Numbered from the stretch's first letter, positions 43,423 to 52,805 are shown. The stretch: 64,000 nucleotides of DNA from Pontibacter sp. Tf4 (GCF_014212495.1 NZ_JACKZC010000008.1:186001-250000); one strand, 5' to 3'. Notes: generated from the letters alone by a model not told the origin. Numbers and translations: made by a program.

Positions 43423-43776
43423 ATGAGCGAATTAATTAAATTAATTGAGCAGGAATCTACAGAAAAACGTGCATCGTTCCCTGCTTTCCAGGCGGGTGAT
43501 ACTATAAACATCCACGTAAAGATCCGTGAGGGTAACAAAGAGCGTATTCAGCAGTTCCAGGGCGTTGTTATTCAGCGTAAGAACGTAAATACTAACGGCG
43601 AGACTTTCACTGTAAGAAAAGTTTCTAACCAGATCGGTATGGAGCGTATTTTCCCGCTGCTTTCTCCATCTATCGAGAAAATTGAGCTTATCAGAAAAGG
43701 TAAAGTAAGAAGAGCCAGATTATACTATCTGAGAGGCTTGTCAGGTAAGGCTGCAAGAATCAAGGAAAGAAGATAA
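43423..43776 (+). CDS. rplS: Ribosomal protein bL19
   Basis: 117 residues, at the subunit interface of the 50S particle. It shows the standard sequence: [33 protein letters not shown] near residue 20 and the closing [25 protein letters not shown]. Codon use is biased as in rpsP, and the gene contains no CTATAG motif. A strong terminator follows. Confidence 0.97.
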   Translation: MSELIKLIEQESTEKRASFPAFQAGDTINIHVKIREGNKERIQQFQGVVIQRKNVNTNGETFTVRKVSNQIGMERIFPLLSPSIEKIELIRKGKVRRARLYYLRGLSGKAARIKERR

Positions 43777-43807
43777 TAATACCTGTTTTCATACATTTTC
43801 CATAGTT

Positions 43808-43840
43808 AAAAAGGAGCCGTTAAAGCAACGGCTCCTTTTT
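43808..43840 (+). terminator. Rho-independent terminator after rplS
   Basis: AAAAAGGAGCCGTT pairs with AACGGCTCCTTTTT around a five-base loop, with further T. Confidence 0.95.
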
Positions 43841-43870
43841 TATTTCCCTGCTACTATAAGCCCGAAGCCT

Positions 43871-43878
43871 TATATTTG
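43871..43878 (+). promoter_or_regulatory. Candidate -7 element for the pyrophosphatase-like lipoprotein gene
   Basis: TATATTTG matches TAnnTTTG exactly and lies 27 bases before the chosen ATG at 43906, which supports that start over the longer frame beginning at 43876. Confidence 0.55.
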
Positions 43879-43905
43879 CAGCCAACACATTCCGGTTACC
43901 CAAAC

Positions 43906-44493
43906 ATGCGTCGCTTATCTTTTCTGTTCCTGTTGTTTATAGTTACTGCATTAACTGCCTGCCAGACAAACTATACCGAACTGCCCACCTACTCAGGGGC
44001 AAGACAACTACAGGTGGTGATAGAAGTGCCTGCCGGCGATGCCTACGCCACGGTTTACAACAAAGCCAGCCATACGTTTGAGAAAGCCAAGGTAGCTGGC
44101 AAAGACCTGATTGTTAATTCGCTGCCCTACCCCGGCAACTATGGCTTTATACCGTCTACAGAAATTGGCGCAGCAGGCCGCGGACTAAGTGCCCTGGTTA
44201 TAGCCGACCGTGCAGAAAGCGGCACCGTAACCGAAGTAATACCGCTGGCCACCCTGATGCTCGAGAAACCAACCGGCGATCTGTATCCGGTCATTATCTG
44301 TACGCCTGCGCGCCCAAGCGAGCAGCTCATCAAGGCCTGGGACTTTGTATCGTTTAGTGTAGAGTACCCGGCCGTAAAAAATATGCTGCAGCAATGGTTT
44401 GTAAGCCGGAGCAAAACAGAGCAATTAACTTTTGTGGGCTGGAAAGACGAAAAGTTCGCTGAAAAAGAGATACAGCGCTGGATGAAACTATAG
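43906..44493 (+). CDS. Lipoprotein with degenerate inorganic pyrophosphatase fold
   Basis: 195 residues from the ATG at 43906. A lipoprotein signal ends in ALTAC near residue 19. The mature part follows the family I soluble pyrophosphatase: VVIEVPAGDAYATVYNKASHTFE in place of the usual E-x-P-x-x-x-x-x-KYE stretch, LPYPGNYGFIPST for the YPxxYGxIPxT motif near residue 81, then GAAGRGLSALVIADRAESGTVTEVIPLATLML where active enzymes read DGDPLDVLV...RPIGxLxM. The metal-binding aspartates of DGDPLD are missing, so it is probably not a pyrophosphatase any more. The stop codon TAG is part of a CTATAG motif. Confidence 0.8.
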   Translation: MRRLSFLFLLFIVTALTACQTNYTELPTYSGARQLQVVIEVPAGDAYATVYNKASHTFEKAKVAGKDLIVNSLPYPGNYGFIPSTEIGAAGRGLSALVIADRAESGTVTEVIPLATLMLEKPTGDLYPVIICTPARPSEQLIKAWDFVSFSVEYPAVKNMLQQWFVSRSKTEQLTFVGWKDEKFAEKEIQRWMKL

Positions 44494-44614
44494 ACCAGGA
44501 TTTATAGGACAGGGATTACAGGATTAGGCTATAGTTGTAGTCTGTAAATTGGTATTATTATTTTAAGTTCGAGTGTCGCGCTGAAACTATAGCTTGTATT
44601 TACTTATAACTGCT

Positions 44615-44834
44615 CTTTTGGACTTCTTAGTCCGAAAGCCATCTGCCGGGGATTTCCTAATCCCCTTTTGGCGAATAACGCGGACTAGGAAGTCCGCAGC
44701 AGAGTTGGTTCCGGACAAGGATGTCCGGAACAGCAGCTAAAGCTCTAACTATAGAACGTTAGATCGAATACAGCCTAACACTGGCGCGGAAATTATTTCC
44801 GTGTCTGTCTATACAGTCGAATCTCAGATTCGAC
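44615..44834. repeat. REP-like hairpin cluster, six stems
   Basis: Hairpins with TCTT (44615-44638), TCCT (GGGGATT stem, 44648-44665), AGGA (GCGGACT stem, 44680-44697) and AGGA (TTCCGGACA stem, 44709-44730) loops. Two triloop stems follow: CGGAAA-TTA-TTTCCG (44787-44801) and GTCGAATC-TCA-GATTCGAC (44816-44834), flanked by CTGGCGCG and TGTCTGTCTATA as at 40584-40657. The cluster fills most of the 500-base gap between the lipoprotein and ABC genes; the remainder holds CTATAG motifs and no gene. Confidence 0.82.
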
Positions 44835-44997
44835 AAAGCCACACGCCAAACTATAGCTGCAACTATAGAACTATAGCTTAACGCGGCCAGAGGCCGCATG
44901 TAACTCACACTCGCGGGACACGAGCGAGGGCATAAATACAAAAGGAGTTAGAAAGTCGAGAGCTTTCCAACTCCTAAACTCACTAACTCGCAAACTC

Positions 44998-45693
44998 TTA
45001 CACTGTAAAGTACGTTTCCAGCTCCTGCAGTGTGTTTTCGGTTGTCTGCATGTCCTGCACTACCTGTCCTTTTTCCAGGATCACAATGCGCTCGCAAACA
45101 TCAATTACATGGCTCAGGTCGTGGCTCGAGATCAGCATGGTCATCTGCTTTTCTTCCCTGAATTTTTTCAGCAGGTTTTTCAGCCTGATCTGGGAGCTTG
45201 GGTCGAGGTTGGCAAAGGGCTCGTCCAGGATCAGCAGTTCCGGGTTGGATAGGGCCGCTGCCGCAATTCCGATCTTTTTCTGGTTTCCTTTCGAGTAATC
45301 ACGGATGTATTTGCGCTGGTTCAGGATCTCGCCGTTAAAGAGGTCGGTAAAAGGTGCCAGGCGCTCGACCACATCGCCACCAGACAAGCCGTGCAGGTCC
45401 CCTATAAATTTAAAGTATTCTTCGGTGGTCAGGTAATCTATCAGGAAACCTTCGTCCAGGTAAGAGCCGGTATAATTTTTCCAGTCGCCGGATTGCATCA
45501 CGTTTGTACCCTTCGACAGCACTTCGCCTTTACTGGGCCGGATCAGGTCCAGGATCATACGGAAGAGCGTGGTTTTGCCGGCCCCATTGTTACCTACCAG
45601 GCCCACAGATTCGCCTGCAGTTATAGTTAGTTCGGTCAGGTTTACGACAGTGGTGCCGTTATATATTTTCTGAAGATTATGTATGGTGAGCAT
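44998..45693 (-). CDS. ABC transporter ATP-binding protein
   Basis: 231 residues. Walker A GNNGAGKTTLFRMI near residue 38, Q-loop region YLDEGFLIDYLT near 78, signature YSKGNQKKIGIAAAAL near 135 (a departure from LSGGQ often seen in exporters of this type), Walker B LLILDEPFANLDPSS near 155 and the switch histidine in SSHDLSHV near 190. It is 29 bases downstream of the permease gene, so the two make one exporter. The substrate is unknown; such pairs in Bacteroidota are often annotated only as DUF5687-associated. Confidence 0.92.
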   Translation of the reverse strand: MLTIHNLQKIYNGTTVVNLTELTITAGESVGLVGNNGAGKTTLFRMILDLIRPSKGEVLSKGTNVMQSGDWKNYTGSYLDEGFLIDYLTTEEYFKFIGDLHGLSGGDVVERLAPFTDLFNGEILNQRKYIRDYSKGNQKKIGIAAAALSNPELLILDEPFANLDPSSQIRLKNLLKKFREEKQMTMLISSHDLSHVIDVCERIVILEKGQVVQDMQTTENTLQELETYFTV

Positions 45694-45722
45694 TGTTGCT
45701 TGATTTTAGAAGTTATAGTTTG

Positions 45723-47201
45723 TTAGGATTGTCTGTAGCCGGCAGCAAGTTTGTACTTATGGGCTACGAACCTGTTAGCCGACCATTGCAGCAGCTGTTT
45801 CCGGAAGATGATGCCCAGGAACCCGAGGCCGCCCAGCGCAGCAATACCGGCATACGGTATGCCCGTTAAACCAAAAGGCAGATAGATCAGGATGGGCAGT
45901 GCCATAGCAGGCAACATCATCACAAACTTAGAGGCACCAACCCCCTGCCAGTTAAAGGTAGCGCCCTTGCTCAGGTCCAGCCGCTCTTTGTTATACACCG
46001 AGAAGAAAAAGATCACGAATACGTTTACCCCCACGTTATAAAGCAGGGTAGCTGCATTTATGAGTATAATTTTGTAGCCAAAAAAGCCGTAAGGCAATGT
46101 CAGGATAAAGGCCAGCACCGTAACAGGTACCATCATCCAGTATTTGGCAGTATAAAACTGGTAAGGTGAAATGTTCTTTTGAGTGAGTAATCCATCGAAG
46201 TGGCCGCTCTGCCAGCCCGGCAAAAACTGGCCATAGTTAAACATTGGCATCCCCGACAAAATAATCCCTACAAAAATCAGTGTCCCGAAGCCATCCATAA
46301 ACTTGCCTTTCCCATAAAATAGAAAGCCATAGAACAGGAACATCACCGACATCATGGCGATAGATCTGGTGCGTTTATGCCGCCAGATCAGCTTCAGTTC
46401 CAGCTCTATCAGTTTGCCCAGTTCCCCGAAACGATTCAGGAAGGCGATATCGCCGCCTGTGGCTGTGTTGGTTTTGCGGAGCTCCAGTTCTTCGGGGTAG
46501 GTATGGGCTTTCAGGTAATAAAAGTTAAGCAGGTAGGTCCCTGCCAGCAACACAAGCGGTACAACTGCCAGCCACGGGTTTACCAGCACCGCCCCGAAAA
46601 GTGTTTCAGAAATTGCCTTTAGCTGCAGCACCCCAAAATAATCGAGCAGCATAAGCCCAACTATAGCCACGCCAAATGCCAGTGTGTAAAGGGGTTTGGT
46701 ACTCATTTGCCGCTTAAAGTACATAAGCAGGTAATTGTTCAGGAGGGTAACCAGTAGCAGTGTAGCAACCCAGACTATAGCGACGGCTGCCCCATAGGCC
46801 GGCATTACGGAAGTGTACATAAACGGCACAAAAACCAGCAGCGGAAACAGGTTAAAAATGCTCGGTACCGATTTTACCAGCACATAATGCACCAGCTTGT
46901 TTTTAGCGATAGGTAAGTGCAGGTAAGGTTGCACGGCCAGCACGGGCAGTTCCTGCATCAGAAACCTGAAAAACAGATCGATCAGGAAACAGAAAAGCAG
47001 CGCACTGTTAAAAATACCGACAACATCCTGACCCGGGTACATGTTGCCCAGAATCTTATGCAGGCCAAACCCCAGAAGCAGGAAAATGCTCCCGAAGTAC
47101 AAAATAAGCAACCCAAGGATAATGTTCAGGACCAAACTTTTCTGAAAAATGGAGGAGCGTAGCTTTGCCTTCCATTGGTGTGAGAGTAGCGTTAGCAGCA
47201 T
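45723..47201 (-). CDS. ABC transporter permease, DUF5687 family
   Basis: 492 residues from the ATG at 47201 (MLLTLLSHQWKAKLRSSIFQKSLVLN), which matches the usual family opening; a longer frame begins at 47279. About twelve membrane segments are visible, among them LVLNIILGLLILYFGSIFLLLGFG near residue 24, AVAIVWVATLLLVTLLNNYLLMYF near 160 and PLVLLAGTYLLNFYYLK near 220. A polar loop with basic residues (GELGKLIELELKLIWRHKRTRS) precedes the second half. It is paired with the ATPase gene directly downstream. Confidence 0.85.
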   Translation of the reverse strand: MLLTLLSHQWKAKLRSSIFQKSLVLNIILGLLILYFGSIFLLLGFGLHKILGNMYPGQDVVGIFNSALLFCFLIDLFFRFLMQELPVLAVQPYLHLPIAKNKLVHYVLVKSVPSIFNLFPLLVFVPFMYTSVMPAYGAAVAIVWVATLLLVTLLNNYLLMYFKRQMSTKPLYTLAFGVAIVGLMLLDYFGVLQLKAISETLFGAVLVNPWLAVVPLVLLAGTYLLNFYYLKAHTYPEELELRKTNTATGGDIAFLNRFGELGKLIELELKLIWRHKRTRSIAMMSVMFLFYGFLFYGKGKFMDGFGTLIFVGIILSGMPMFNYGQFLPGWQSGHFDGLLTQKNISPYQFYTAKYWMMVPVTVLAFILTLPYGFFGYKIILINAATLLYNVGVNVFVIFFFSVYNKERLDLSKGATFNWQGVGASKFVMMLPAMALPILIYLPFGLTGIPYAGIAALGGLGFLGIIFRKQLLQWSANRFVAHKYKLAAGYRQS

Positions 47202-47366
47202 AGGCAACAGGTATATGATATAGTTACTTTCCTGAATATACCTGAAAAACTTGCAAAGTCTAAGCCCATATAGCAGCATTTAGACCAACCTGCCCGAAAA
47301 AGATACCGATCGCCTCTCCTGCTCTATAAACAGGACAGCCATTTCCGACGCCCTCGCGCTCGTCCC

Positions 47367-47588
47367 CTATTTTACCGGGTCGTAGCCGCTGCCGCCCCAG
47401 GGGTGACACCGGCCAATGCGTTTCAGGGCCATCCAGCCGCCTTTAAACGGGCCATATTTGGTTACAGCCTGCAGCGCGTAGGCAGAGCAGGTAGGCGTGT
47501 AGCGGCAGGTAGCTGGCTTTAGCGGTGAGATCATGTGCTGGTATACCCAGATCAGGCCAAGGAGTAATTTCTTTATTATCCAGCTCAT
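47367..47588 (-). CDS. yidD: Membrane protein insertion efficiency factor YidD
   Basis: 73 residues from the ATG at 47588; the frame extends further upstream but the family starts here ([24 protein letters not shown]). The conserved core [19 protein letters not shown] followed by [24 protein letters not shown] has all the cysteines of the family. It helps YidC insert proteins into the inner membrane. Usually found near rnpA and yidC; neither is seen here. Confidence 0.93.
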   Translation of the reverse strand: MSWIIKKLLLGLIWVYQHMISPLKPATCRYTPTCSAYALQAVTKYGPFKGGWMALKRIGRCHPWGGSGYDPVK

Positions 47589-47760
47589 GGTATTGTATTT
47601 CGTGTTTTGTGTTTTGCCTTTCGTAGGTTTATGTATCATTCAACTATAGTCCTTCATCGAAAAACTAAAAACGATACACGACACACATCTTAACTAACAG
47701 CCGTTAGGTGAGTAATTTTTATTAAATTGCATGCAGTTTAACTAATCTAAACATATTTCC

Positions 47761-50082
47761 ATGTTAAAAAGAATCCTCTCACTCCTACTTTTAGTTGCGC
47801 TTAGCGTGCCGTTCACGGCCAAAGCCGACGAAGGTATGTGGTTGCCGATGCTGATAAAGCGCCTGAACCACGCTGATATGCAGAAAAAAGGACTTCAGCT
47901 TACGGCCGAAGAAATTTACTCTGTAAACAACTCGAGCCTGAAAGATGCCATCGTGCAGTTCGGTGGTTTCTGTACCGGTGAGTTCATTTCTAAAAACGGT
48001 CTGTTACTAACTAACCACCACTGCGGTTACGGCCAGATCCAGTCGCACTCTACACCGGAGAACGATTACCTGACCAACGGTTTCTGGGCGAAGAACTACG
48101 CAGAAGAGCTACCAAACGAAGGCCTTTTTGTGGATATTTTAGTGCGTATGGATGACGTGACAGGCAAAGTTCTGGAAGGCATCGATAACAACACTCCGGA
48201 AGCTGAGCGTGCTCAGAAAGTAGGCCAGCGTATGCAGGCATTGGCTAAAGAAGCGAGCAACAACGGCGAATATGTAACCTATGTGCGCGATTTCTTTAAC
48301 GGCAACGAGTTCTACCTGTTCGTTTACAACCGTTACACCGACGTTCGTCTGGTAGGTACGCCTCCATCATCAATCGGTAAATACGGCGGCGACACCGACA
48401 ACTGGATGTGGCCACGCCACACCGGCGACTTCTCTATCTTCCGTGTATATGCGGGCAAAGATGGCAAGCCAGCCAAGTATAGCAAAGACAACGTTCCTTA
48501 CAACCCTAAGCACCACCTTCCGATCAACATCGGCGACAGAGAGCCAGGCGATTTCTCGATGGTTTTCGGTTTCCCGGGCCGTACCAAGCGTTTCATGACC
48601 TCTCAGGGTCTGCAACTGGAAGTAGATCAGCTGAACAAGACACGTATTAAACTGCGTGAGAAAAAGCTTGCCCTTTGGAAAGAAGACATGGATAAGAGCG
48701 ATGCCACCCGCATCAAATATGCCTCTAAATATGCCTCTACTTCTAACTACTACAAATACTCTATCGGTCAGAACGAGGGCATTAAGCGCATGAAGACCAT
48801 AGAAGGCAAAGTAGCTGACGAAGCGAAATACCAGGCATGGGCCAACGACCCGCAGCGCAAAGCCCTTTACGGCAACGTGCTTTCTGATATTGATGCCTCT
48901 TACAAAGAGATCGCAAAATACAACCTTGGCTCTGTTTACCTGAACGAAGCCATTTTGGGTACTGAATCGTTGCTGATGGCTTACCGCCTGATGCCGCTTT
49001 ACACAACGCTGAAGGGTGGCGACAAGGCCGCTGTTGACAAAGCAGTTGAAGACCTGATGCCACGTGTGGATGCGTTCTTTAAAGACTACAACATGCCAAC
49101 AGACAAAAAAGTGTTTGCTGCCATGCTGAAATTCTACTCTGAAGACATTGCCAAAGACCAACAGCCGGAAGCATTCAAAAACCTGGTTGCCAAGTACAAA
49201 GGCGATTTCAACAAACTGGCTGACCACGTATACAGCAACTCGTTTGTGGTATCAGAGCAGAAAATGAAGGACTTCCTGAAGAACCCAACTGCCAAGAAAC
49301 TGGAGAACGATCCTGCTTTCGCGATCGTGCAGCCGATCATCGAGAACTTCCAGACCAACATTGCGCCTAAAGTGGGTGCAGCTAACGCTAAACTGGCAAC
49401 AGCCAGCCGCCTGTATGTAGCTGGTCTGCGCGAAATGAACCCTGACTTTGTATACTACCCGGATGCTAACTCAACTATCCGTCTGAGCTACGGTGCCATT
49501 AAAGATTACAGCCCGCAGGATGGTGTACTGTACAACTACTACACTACCATGGAAGGCTTAATGGCGAAAGAAGACCCAACCAACGAAGAGTTTGAAGTAC
49601 CGGCTAAACTGAAGCAACTATACGAAGCTAAAGACTACGGCCGCTATGCTAACTCTAAAGGCGAAATGGTGGTTAACTTCATCACAGATAACGACATTAC
49701 TGGTGGTAACTCAGGTTCTCCGGTTATTAACGGTAAAGGTGAGCTTACTGGCCTTGCATTTGATGGTAACTGGGAAGCAATGACCGGTGACTTAGTTTAC
49801 GATGCAGACTATAAGCGTTGCATTAACGTGGATGCTCGTTACGTACTGTTCATCATCGACAAATATGCAGGTGCCAACAACCTGATTAGCGAGATGACAA
49901 TTGTAGACACAGACAGCCCGGGTGCCGGCGACGCTGCAAAAGCAGAAGCTAAAACACCACAGGCTGAACTACTGAACGAAACGATGACCGAAGCACAGGA
50001 AAAACTGCGTGCCGGTAAAACAGAGTTCAAAATCGAAAAGAAAAAAGGTGACGCGAAGGTTAAACTTCAGGTAAAAGACTAA
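47761..50082 (+). CDS. S46-family dipeptidyl-peptidase, DPP7-like
   Basis: 773 residues with a signal peptide ending near FTAKA. Periplasmic serine exopeptidase that removes N-terminal dipeptides. The catalytic histidine is in LTNHHCGYG (residues 86-87) and the serine in TGGNSGSP near residue 651. Eighteen residues after this serine is a glycine (AFDGNWEAM); from memory this position separates DPP7 (Gly, hydrophobic preference) from DPP11 (Arg, acidic preference), so DPP7-like is favoured. The C-terminus is Lys-rich. Codon use is strongly biased and I find no CTATAG in the gene, unlike the neighbour downstream. Probable role: supplying dipeptides for growth. Confidence 0.93.
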   Translation: MLKRILSLLLLVALSVPFTAKADEGMWLPMLIKRLNHADMQKKGLQLTAEEIYSVNNSSLKDAIVQFGGFCTGEFISKNGLLLTNHHCGYGQIQSHSTPENDYLTNGFWAKNYAEELPNEGLFVDILVRMDDVTGKVLEGIDNNTPEAERAQKVGQRMQALAKEASNNGEYVTYVRDFFNGNEFYLFVYNRYTDVRLVGTPPSSIGKYGGDTDNWMWPRHTGDFSIFRVYAGKDGKPAKYSKDNVPYNPKHHLPINIGDREPGDFSMVFGFPGRTKRFMTSQGLQLEVDQLNKTRIKLREKKLALWKEDMDKSDATRIKYASKYASTSNYYKYSIGQNEGIKRMKTIEGKVADEAKYQAWANDPQRKALYGNVLSDIDASYKEIAKYNLGSVYLNEAILGTESLLMAYRLMPLYTTLKGGDKAAVDKAVEDLMPRVDAFFKDYNMPTDKKVFAAMLKFYSEDIAKDQQPEAFKNLVAKYKGDFNKLADHVYSNSFVVSEQKMKDFLKNPTAKKLENDPAFAIVQPIIENFQTNIAPKVGAANAKLATASRLYVAGLREMNPDFVYYPDANSTIRLSYGAIKDYSPQDGVLYNYYTTMEGLMAKEDPTNEEFEVPAKLKQLYEAKDYGRYANSKGEMVVNFITDNDITGGNSGSPVINGKGELTGLAFDGNWEAMTGDLVYDADYKRCINVDARYVLFIIDKYAGANNLISEMTIVDTDSPGAGDAAKAEAKTPQAELLNETMTEAQEKLRAGKTEFKIEKKKGDAKVKLQVKD

Positions 50083-50100
50083 GTACCTTTTAAACTATAG

Positions 50101-50134
50101 AAAAGCGCTGGGAGCCATCTCAGCGCTTTTTTTT
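50101..50134 (+). terminator. Rho-independent terminator after the S46 peptidase gene
   Basis: AAAAGCGCTG pairs with CAGCGCTTTT around a ten-base loop, followed by more T. Confidence 0.93.
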
Positions 50135-50465
50135 ATGTAAGTGATTGAGGGGATTATCCTGATTATGATGATGCTGGTTATGCCGCAAGTTAGGAACAGC
50201 GTAACTTGATGTAGAGTATGGTTCCAGTTTGTAACTGACTTTCTGCACCAGCAGAGAAAAGGAACTTTGGCAGAAAGCTATAGTTGAGGAACTCTGTAGC
50301 TACTGTTCTATAGTTGCGGATGCTGTTTTCTTTGCTTCTGCAAAGTAGAAATCCCATTATGCAGTGATTCAGAAATCTTATAAATCAGAATAATCTTTTT
50401 AAATCACTGGTCTGTTGGCATTTTAAACTAATCCTGCTTATTCTTGAGGCTCAAATCTTTGCCCG
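50135..50465. other. Gene-free gap of 331 bases
   Basis: No reading frame or strong hairpin seen. It contains two CTATAG motifs, a short GGATTATCCTGATTATGATG stretch and AT-rich DNA before the hexosaminidase start. Confidence 0.5.
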
Positions 50466-52793
50466 ATGCCAAAACTGCTTACCCTAATCTTAGCTATAGT
50501 TACCATTTTGCCGGCTCTTGCCCAGCAAAGCGCGGTTTCTGAAATTTCTATAGTTCCGAAACCGCAACACCTTATCTTGCAGCAAGGCAATTTTATCCTT
50601 AATGCCAACACCAAGCTATACATAAACTCTGAACAGCAATTCCTGAAAAGTACCGCCGAGCAATTGGCCCAAACTATAAAAATGGCAACCGGGCAACAAC
50701 CACAACTACTCTACAAAATACCCCGGAAGCGGACAGCCAACTATATTTACCTGAGCCTTATTAACTCCCCGGATACGCTTGGCCCGGAAGGCTATCGTTT
50801 ATCAGTGCAACCTACCAGAATTTTACTTTCTGCAAATCATCCGGCAGGCATCGGCATGGGGCTTCAGACTATAAAGCAGCTTTTGCCACCAACTTTTAAG
50901 TTTACTTCTGTAGCTGTTCCTGCCCTGGAGATCATTGATAAACCAAACTATAGCTGGCGTGGTCTACACCTGGATGTGGTGCGTCATTTCTTCCCGGTTT
51001 CGGATATCAAAAAGTATATTGATTACATGGCAATGCATAAGCTCAACACCTTCCACTGGCACTTAACCGATGACCAGGGCTGGCGCATCGAGATCAAGAA
51101 ATACCCGAAACTGACGGAAGTTGGCGGCTGGCGCGACGGAACTATAGTTGGCCACGCCCTGGAACGTCCGCAGCAATTTGATGGCAAAAAATATGGCGGC
51201 TTTTACACACAGGACGAGATACGGGAAGCAGTGCAATATGCCAAAGACCGCCACATAACTATAGTTCCGGAGATAGAAATACCCGGTCATGCACTGGCGG
51301 CACTGGCGGCTTACCCTGAACTAAGTTGCACGGGTGGTCCTTTTAAAACAGAGCAGGCCTGGGGTATTTTTGAGGATGTTTTCTGTGCCGGTAATGAGCA
51401 AACCTATAGCTTTTTGGAGAATGTGCTGACTGAAGTCGCTGCCCTTTTTCCGGGACAGGTCATACACATTGGTGGCGACGAAGTGCCCAAAACCCGCTGG
51501 AAAGCCTGCCCCAAATGCCAGGCTAAAATAGCTGCAGAAAAACTAAAAAATGAGAATGAGCTGCACGGATATTTTATCGAGCGCATCGCGAAGTTTCTGA
51601 AGACAAAAGACAAACGCATCATTGGTTGGGATGAAATTCTGGATGGTGGCATTCCCAGCAATGCGTTGGTGATGTCGTGGCGCGGAACGGCTGGTGGTAT
51701 AAAGGCAGCCGAGCAACAACACGGTGTGGTTATGACGCCTACCTCGCATTTGTATTTCGACTATTACCAGGGCGATCAGCAACTGGAGCCGCTTGCCTTT
51801 GGTGGATACACACCGCTCAGCAAAATCTATAGTTTCAACCCCACTCCCGACAAACTCACGCCATCCGAGAAACGCTTTATAATTGGCGCCCAAGCCAACC
51901 TCTGGACCGAATACATCCCGACGTTTAAACAGGTCGAATACATGCTATTCCCGCGCATTGCCGCCGCTTCCGAAGTATTCTGGACCAACCCTGCAAACAA
52001 GAACTGGCAGGACTTTAAAGAGCGTATGCAGGAGCAGTATAAGCGCTACGATGCTCTTGGCATAAACTATAGCACCAGCGCTTACCAGGTAAAACAACAG
52101 GTAACGATAGACACCACGCAGCACCACGCAACTTTAACCTTTACCTCAGATGCAGCAGGCACGCAACTCTACTATAGTTTGGATGGCTCCGCTCCTACCA
52201 TTGCAAGCCAACTTTACACCAGGCCATTTATAGTTAACAAATCGGCAACTATAAAAGCGGCATCTTTTAAGGATGGCAAGCTGATGGACGAGCCAACTAC
52301 CACAACCTTAACTATTCATAATGCTTTTGCCCGGCCAGCGAAATTACTCAACAAACCCAGCCGCTACTTTCCGGCCCAAGGCAGCGCAACTATAGTTAAC
52401 GGTCTGAACGGTTCCCTTAACCAGTCGGATGGCCAGTGGCTCGGCTTTTCCGGCAACGACTTTGAAGCTGTAATTGATCTGGGGCAAACCACCACTATAA
52501 GCCGCATTAGCAGCTCGCATTTACAGAACATGCTGGCTAACATTTTCCTGCCTACGCAAGTAGCGTTTCTGGTTTCCGAAGACGGTAAGAAGTACAAAAC
52601 CGTTAAAACTATAGCCAACACCACCGACCCGTTAAAAGGCGGCATCTTTACCCAAACATTTACGGCTGAGTTCGCGCCTGTAAAAGCTCGTTTCATTAAA
52701 GTCGTCGGCCGAAATATTAAAGTATGCCCGCCTAACCACCGCTCCGCCGGCAAAACCGCCTGGTTGTTTGTGGATGAAGTTGCGGTGGAGTAA
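50466..52793 (+). CDS. Beta-N-acetylhexosaminidase, GH20
   Basis: 775 residues. Exported enzyme (signal peptide ending near PALAQQ) that releases N-acetylhexosamine from glycans or chitin fragments. A GH20b-like N-terminal domain covers about residues 28-150. The catalytic barrel has GLHLDVVRHFFPV near residue 165, HWHLTDDQGWRIEIKKYP near 197, and the catalytic pair Asp338-Glu339 in HIGGDEVPKTRWK. C-terminal to it are a CHB_HEX_C-like domain (YYSLDGSAPT) and a discoidin-like F5/8 segment (LGQTTTISRISSSHL). Eleven CTATAG motifs fall within the gene by my count. Confidence 0.94.
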   Translation: MPKLLTLILAIVTILPALAQQSAVSEISIVPKPQHLILQQGNFILNANTKLYINSEQQFLKSTAEQLAQTIKMATGQQPQLLYKIPRKRTANYIYLSLINSPDTLGPEGYRLSVQPTRILLSANHPAGIGMGLQTIKQLLPPTFKFTSVAVPALEIIDKPNYSWRGLHLDVVRHFFPVSDIKKYIDYMAMHKLNTFHWHLTDDQGWRIEIKKYPKLTEVGGWRDGTIVGHALERPQQFDGKKYGGFYTQDEIREAVQYAKDRHITIVPEIEIPGHALAALAAYPELSCTGGPFKTEQAWGIFEDVFCAGNEQTYSFLENVLTEVAALFPGQVIHIGGDEVPKTRWKACPKCQAKIAAEKLKNENELHGYFIERIAKFLKTKDKRIIGWDEILDGGIPSNALVMSWRGTAGGIKAAEQQHGVVMTPTSHLYFDYYQGDQQLEPLAFGGYTPLSKIYSFNPTPDKLTPSEKRFIIGAQANLWTEYIPTFKQVEYMLFPRIAAASEVFWTNPANKNWQDFKERMQEQYKRYDALGINYSTSAYQVKQQVTIDTTQHHATLTFTSDAAGTQLYYSLDGSAPTIASQLYTRPFIVNKSATIKAASFKDGKLMDEPTTTTLTIHNAFARPAKLLNKPSRYFPAQGSATIVNGLNGSLNQSDGQWLGFSGNDFEAVIDLGQTTTISRISSSHLQNMLANIFLPTQVAFLVSEDGKKYKTVKTIANTTDPLKGGIFTQTFTAEFAPVKARFIKVVGRNIKVCPPNHRSAGKTAWLFVDEVAVE

Positions 52794-52805
52794 CGTTCTT
52801 ATTTA

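Noticed and set aside
44615..44834. Possible CRISPR array
   Set aside because: The repeats are hairpins with changing stems and irregular spacing; there are no equal-length spacers and no cas genes.
48370..49227. Minus-strand reading frame of 285 codons
   Set aside because: Antisense to the S46 peptidase gene, whose biased codons keep the opposite frame open; no family resemblance.
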